Assembly: GCA_003427395.1 (NCBI GenBank)
Contig: BFEA01000108.1
Coordinates: forward strand, 1,467,979-1,520,716
DNA length: 52,738 bases
From: Chara braunii
Taxonomy: Eukaryota; Streptophyta; Charophyceae; Charales; Characeae
Direction of reading: 5' to 3'
Below the pieces are notes generated by a model. That model was not told the origin of the DNA. It made no database searches and saw only the letters and a list, made by a program, of their open reading frames with translations. The translations under genes were made by a program, and so were the position numbers. This document shows positions 50,456 through 52,738 of the stretch, in pieces; positions within the stretch are counted from its first letter, which is position 1; each line of letters starts with the position of its first letter.

Positions 50456-51261
50456 TTTTACTTCCTGACAAACTGGCAATTAAGGTCTGAAAGTATTGTG
50501 AACATGCCAGCTAAAAGAAGAGAACCATCCAAAAAAAAAAAAAAAAACGCCGAGACCCAAATTTCTGACAGGGGGGTAGCTCAAACTATTTCCTGAATCT
50601 TCTGACCTGTCAGCAAATCCAGGAACATTTCTGCCAATGCCTGGGGGCATTTGTTTCTTCTTCTTCTTCTTCTTCTTCTTTTTTCCAACAGGTGGGGTTG
50701 TGCATCTTTCAACCCTCCATTACAGCTGTATATAGTCTATCCACATGGGAGCGATGCCTCCCTCCCTCTGTCTGTGTGTTCTGTCAATTCTGCGACTGTC
50801 GTCATGTTCGCTCTACGCGTAAAAGACTGTTTCGTCGCTTTCACTGACCATCAGGGGGCTGAGCCCCGACAGTCTGCCCAGGACGCATTTGACTGAAACA
50901 TAAGGACTCACCACGTTGCGCAGAGAGTTAGATATATACCTCTGATAAAAATGACCCAGTTTACTTACGCCAACCCTGCAATCCTCGCAGACTGTCAGTT
51001 CAAACCCTTGCGAAACTCATCTGCCACAGCCATAAAACCCACTCTTTCCACCCATTTCTATGTGTGTGTGTGTGTCATCTTTGCTATATGCAACTCCATT
51101 GAAAAGAACAAACTTTAAGGGGCAAGTATGTTCATGTCACCATGGAGTTTGACATCTGCAAGAAGAACACGGTGTGAGTTCAAAAAGGTGTTTGAAACTC
51201 AGGCATGCAGTAATGTCAGGGTGGTAGTTTCATTCAGGCGCTTATTGTAAGTTGTATCAAT
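50456..51261. other. No recognisable gene
   Basis: Contains an A run at 50532-50546, (CTT)n at 50654-50680 and (TG)n at 51062-51073. No domain. Confidence 0.45.
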
Positions 51262-51414
51262 GGGACGCTGGACCCGGTTTCCAGCAGGTGCCGCTCCCCA
51301 CCAATAGATGGAGCACCCCGACAGATAAGCCCTCAATTCTGACGGTTCTCTTACCACTGCCAGGATAGAGGGATATTGCAAGGGCTTTTCTTCAAAAAAA
51401 AAAAAAAAAAAAAA
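51262..51414 (+). mobile_element. S1 repeat, copy g with A tail
   Basis: GGGACGCTGGACCCGGTTTC...ATGGAGC at 51262-51314, stem GCTGGA/TCCAGC, then about 80 bp including TTCTCTTACCACTGCC, similar to copy e, then an A tail at about 51394-51414. Confidence 0.85.
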
Positions 51415-51653
51415 GGAAAGAAAAAGAACAGCATCAGTCCGTTTCCAGGTACACGGCGCCAGTACCGGGCTGTTCTACTTGTTTTAGGATCGAAGATGGG
51501 ACAGGGTACCGGCCTTCTCGAACAAAGAGGGACGCCAGTATTTCCTACGAGGCCCACGTCCGTTTTGACTCCCACCGTTCCATCTCTTCTCCCGGTGCTT
51601 CCCCGCAATGTCTGGACCACCACAGTAACGGCGGTAAGTACCGCCTCCACATA

Positions 51654-51655
<2 letters not shown>

Positions 51656-51742
<87 letters not shown>
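51656..51742. repeat. (GA)n microsatellite
   Basis: About 42 GA units. It inflates open frames on both strands. Confidence 0.95.
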
Positions 51743-51745
<3 letters not shown>

Positions 51746-51894
51746 CTGAGGCAGACTGCGGACAGAGTCTGTCGGGAAGGGCACAACAACACAGAGAGCA
51801 GAGGACAAGCACACTTAGACCCGAAACAAAAACAAGTTTTCAACAAAAAAGCAACTGCAAGTTAAGTGGTTCCAACCAACCAGAATCAAACCTC

Positions 51895-52738
51895 CTAATA
51901 TAGCCTCCCTACAATGGCAAATTGTTCATAGATGTCTCCCCACAAATGATTGGATTATTGATAGGACATCGTTGGAACAGAAGGGATTAGCCTTTCCATG
52001 GTGCAAACTATGTAAATCAGCGTTTCCTTCTAAACTCATTCCTGAAACGATTGAGCATATCTTCCTGCAATGTCCAGGGTTGCTCTGGCTGTGGAGATGG
52101 TGGGTTAGGATCTGGAACCAGCTGGGTACATCCCAGGCGTGGCTGTGGGACTGGAAGGCCCTTCTTCTGGATTCTTGGCATCCTGACCAAGAGGATGAAT
52201 TTACTACTAATCTATTCTCAATAAGTAGAAAAGCCATTATCTGGGCTATTTGGACAAGAAGATGCACCTTTGAAATGGAGGGCGCCCTACTGGATGGACC
52301 GGATTTTACAGATTCTATCAAACAACATATTCAAACAGTAATTTCGGTTAATTGGCAACAATTAAAGGAAAAACTTCTTCACTTTTCATTACGAAATGAT
52401 ATCTGGCATCAAATCAATCTCTTCAACAAATGCTGGCTGGGCGGAGTCTGGGGAGGGAGGCTGGGTAAAGTAATTTGGGAAGAAGGACACACTAAATCTC
52501 AGGAGCCCAGCAAGAGGAATTATCGGCTGATATTTCATGACTGGAGTTCTGTAGACCCTTCTATTCCCCTCAGTCCTGTCTCTGAGTTTCCGGACTTCTT
52601 TCCCCCTCCAAGCAACTGTTTAGTCCCTGCTTCTTGGAATGGATAGCCCCTTGGTAGTCCTTGAGAGAAAGATTTCTTCTTTTGGGGTATTCTGAAAATG
52701 AATGAGGATAGGTGCTTGTTTTGCAAGTTCTTGCTGGC
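51895..52738 (+). pseudogene. 3' part of a second LINE family (ORF2 zinc finger end)
   Basis: Plus strand, open from about 51895 with Leu-Gln-Trp-Gln-Ile-Val-His-Arg-Cys-Leu-Pro-Thr-Asn, then Trp-Cys-Lys-Leu-Cys...Glu-Thr-Ile-Glu-His-Ile-Phe-Leu-Gln-Cys-Pro (the C-x2-C...H...C finger that follows the RT in plant L1 ORF2), and Ile-Ile-Trp-Ala-Ile-Trp-Thr-Arg. The frame closes at 52646. RT and endonuclease are absent, as in a 5'-truncated copy. It differs clearly from the LINE at 24418-32385 and may run past the window end. Confidence 0.8.

Noticed and set aside
51376-51903. 175-codon frame with Arg-Glu repeats
   Set aside because: Created by the (GA)n microsatellite.

Overview
The window reads as repeat-dense nuclear DNA of a streptophyte (plant-lineage) genome. 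It holds Ty3/gypsy chromoviruses, an L1-type LINE whose ORF1 matches the plant DUF4283 plus zinc-knuckle layout, tRNA-derived SINEs, MITE-like foldbacks, microsatellites, one spliced host exon and no bacterial operon structure. The retroelement proteins resemble those I associate with the charophyte alga Chara. That assignment is inference from protein style, not a search result. Almost everything here is mobile DNA. The only convincing host gene is one internal exon of a WD40-repeat protein (35668-36044, minus).

Layout. 1-1547: unassigned leader. 1548-7140 (+): heavily decayed Ty3/gypsy element (gag, protease, RT, RNase H, integrase). 7168-7332 (+): short fragment that reads as a group II intron reverse transcriptase. 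7737-9927 (-): decayed retroelement polyprotein with a CCHC knuckle, long coiled coil and GIY-YIG nuclease-like domain. 9930-12387: no gene, very AT-rich from 11330. 12388-18666 (+): second Ty3/gypsy relic, a chromovirus with a C-terminal chromodomain, followed by non-coding sequence with short repeats. 20629-24250: short foldback elements, a tandem MITE array and SINE heads. 24418-32385 (-): almost complete 8-kb L1-type LINE bounded by a direct repeat. 32433-32629: tRNA-derived SINE with its own 14-bp target-site duplication. 35080-35537: microsatellites and an 85-base assembly gap. 38922-39236: LTR-like unit. 40547-41872 (-): third Ty3/gypsy fragment (integrase plus chromodomain, one nonsense codon). 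42425-43244: gag-like piece. 46046-51414: more copies of a short structured repeat, MITEs, and a LINE fragment carrying several nested insertions. 51895-end: 3' part of another LINE.

How the parts relate. The sequence records successive insertions. The clearest case is the LINE fragment at 48394-49400, whose reading frame resumes across a MITE, a 42-bp T-rich insert flanked by a 14-bp duplication, and a short SINE flanked by a 9-bp duplication. A short repeat (here called S1; seven copies between 22 and 51.4 kb) has a small hairpin with paired, compensating base changes between copies. The 3' untranslated tail of the LINE contains both S1 and a second dispersed motif (S2), which suggests that short non-autonomous elements borrow the LINE tail. 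Positions and counts were read by eye from the sequence; no alignment, folding or database search was run.
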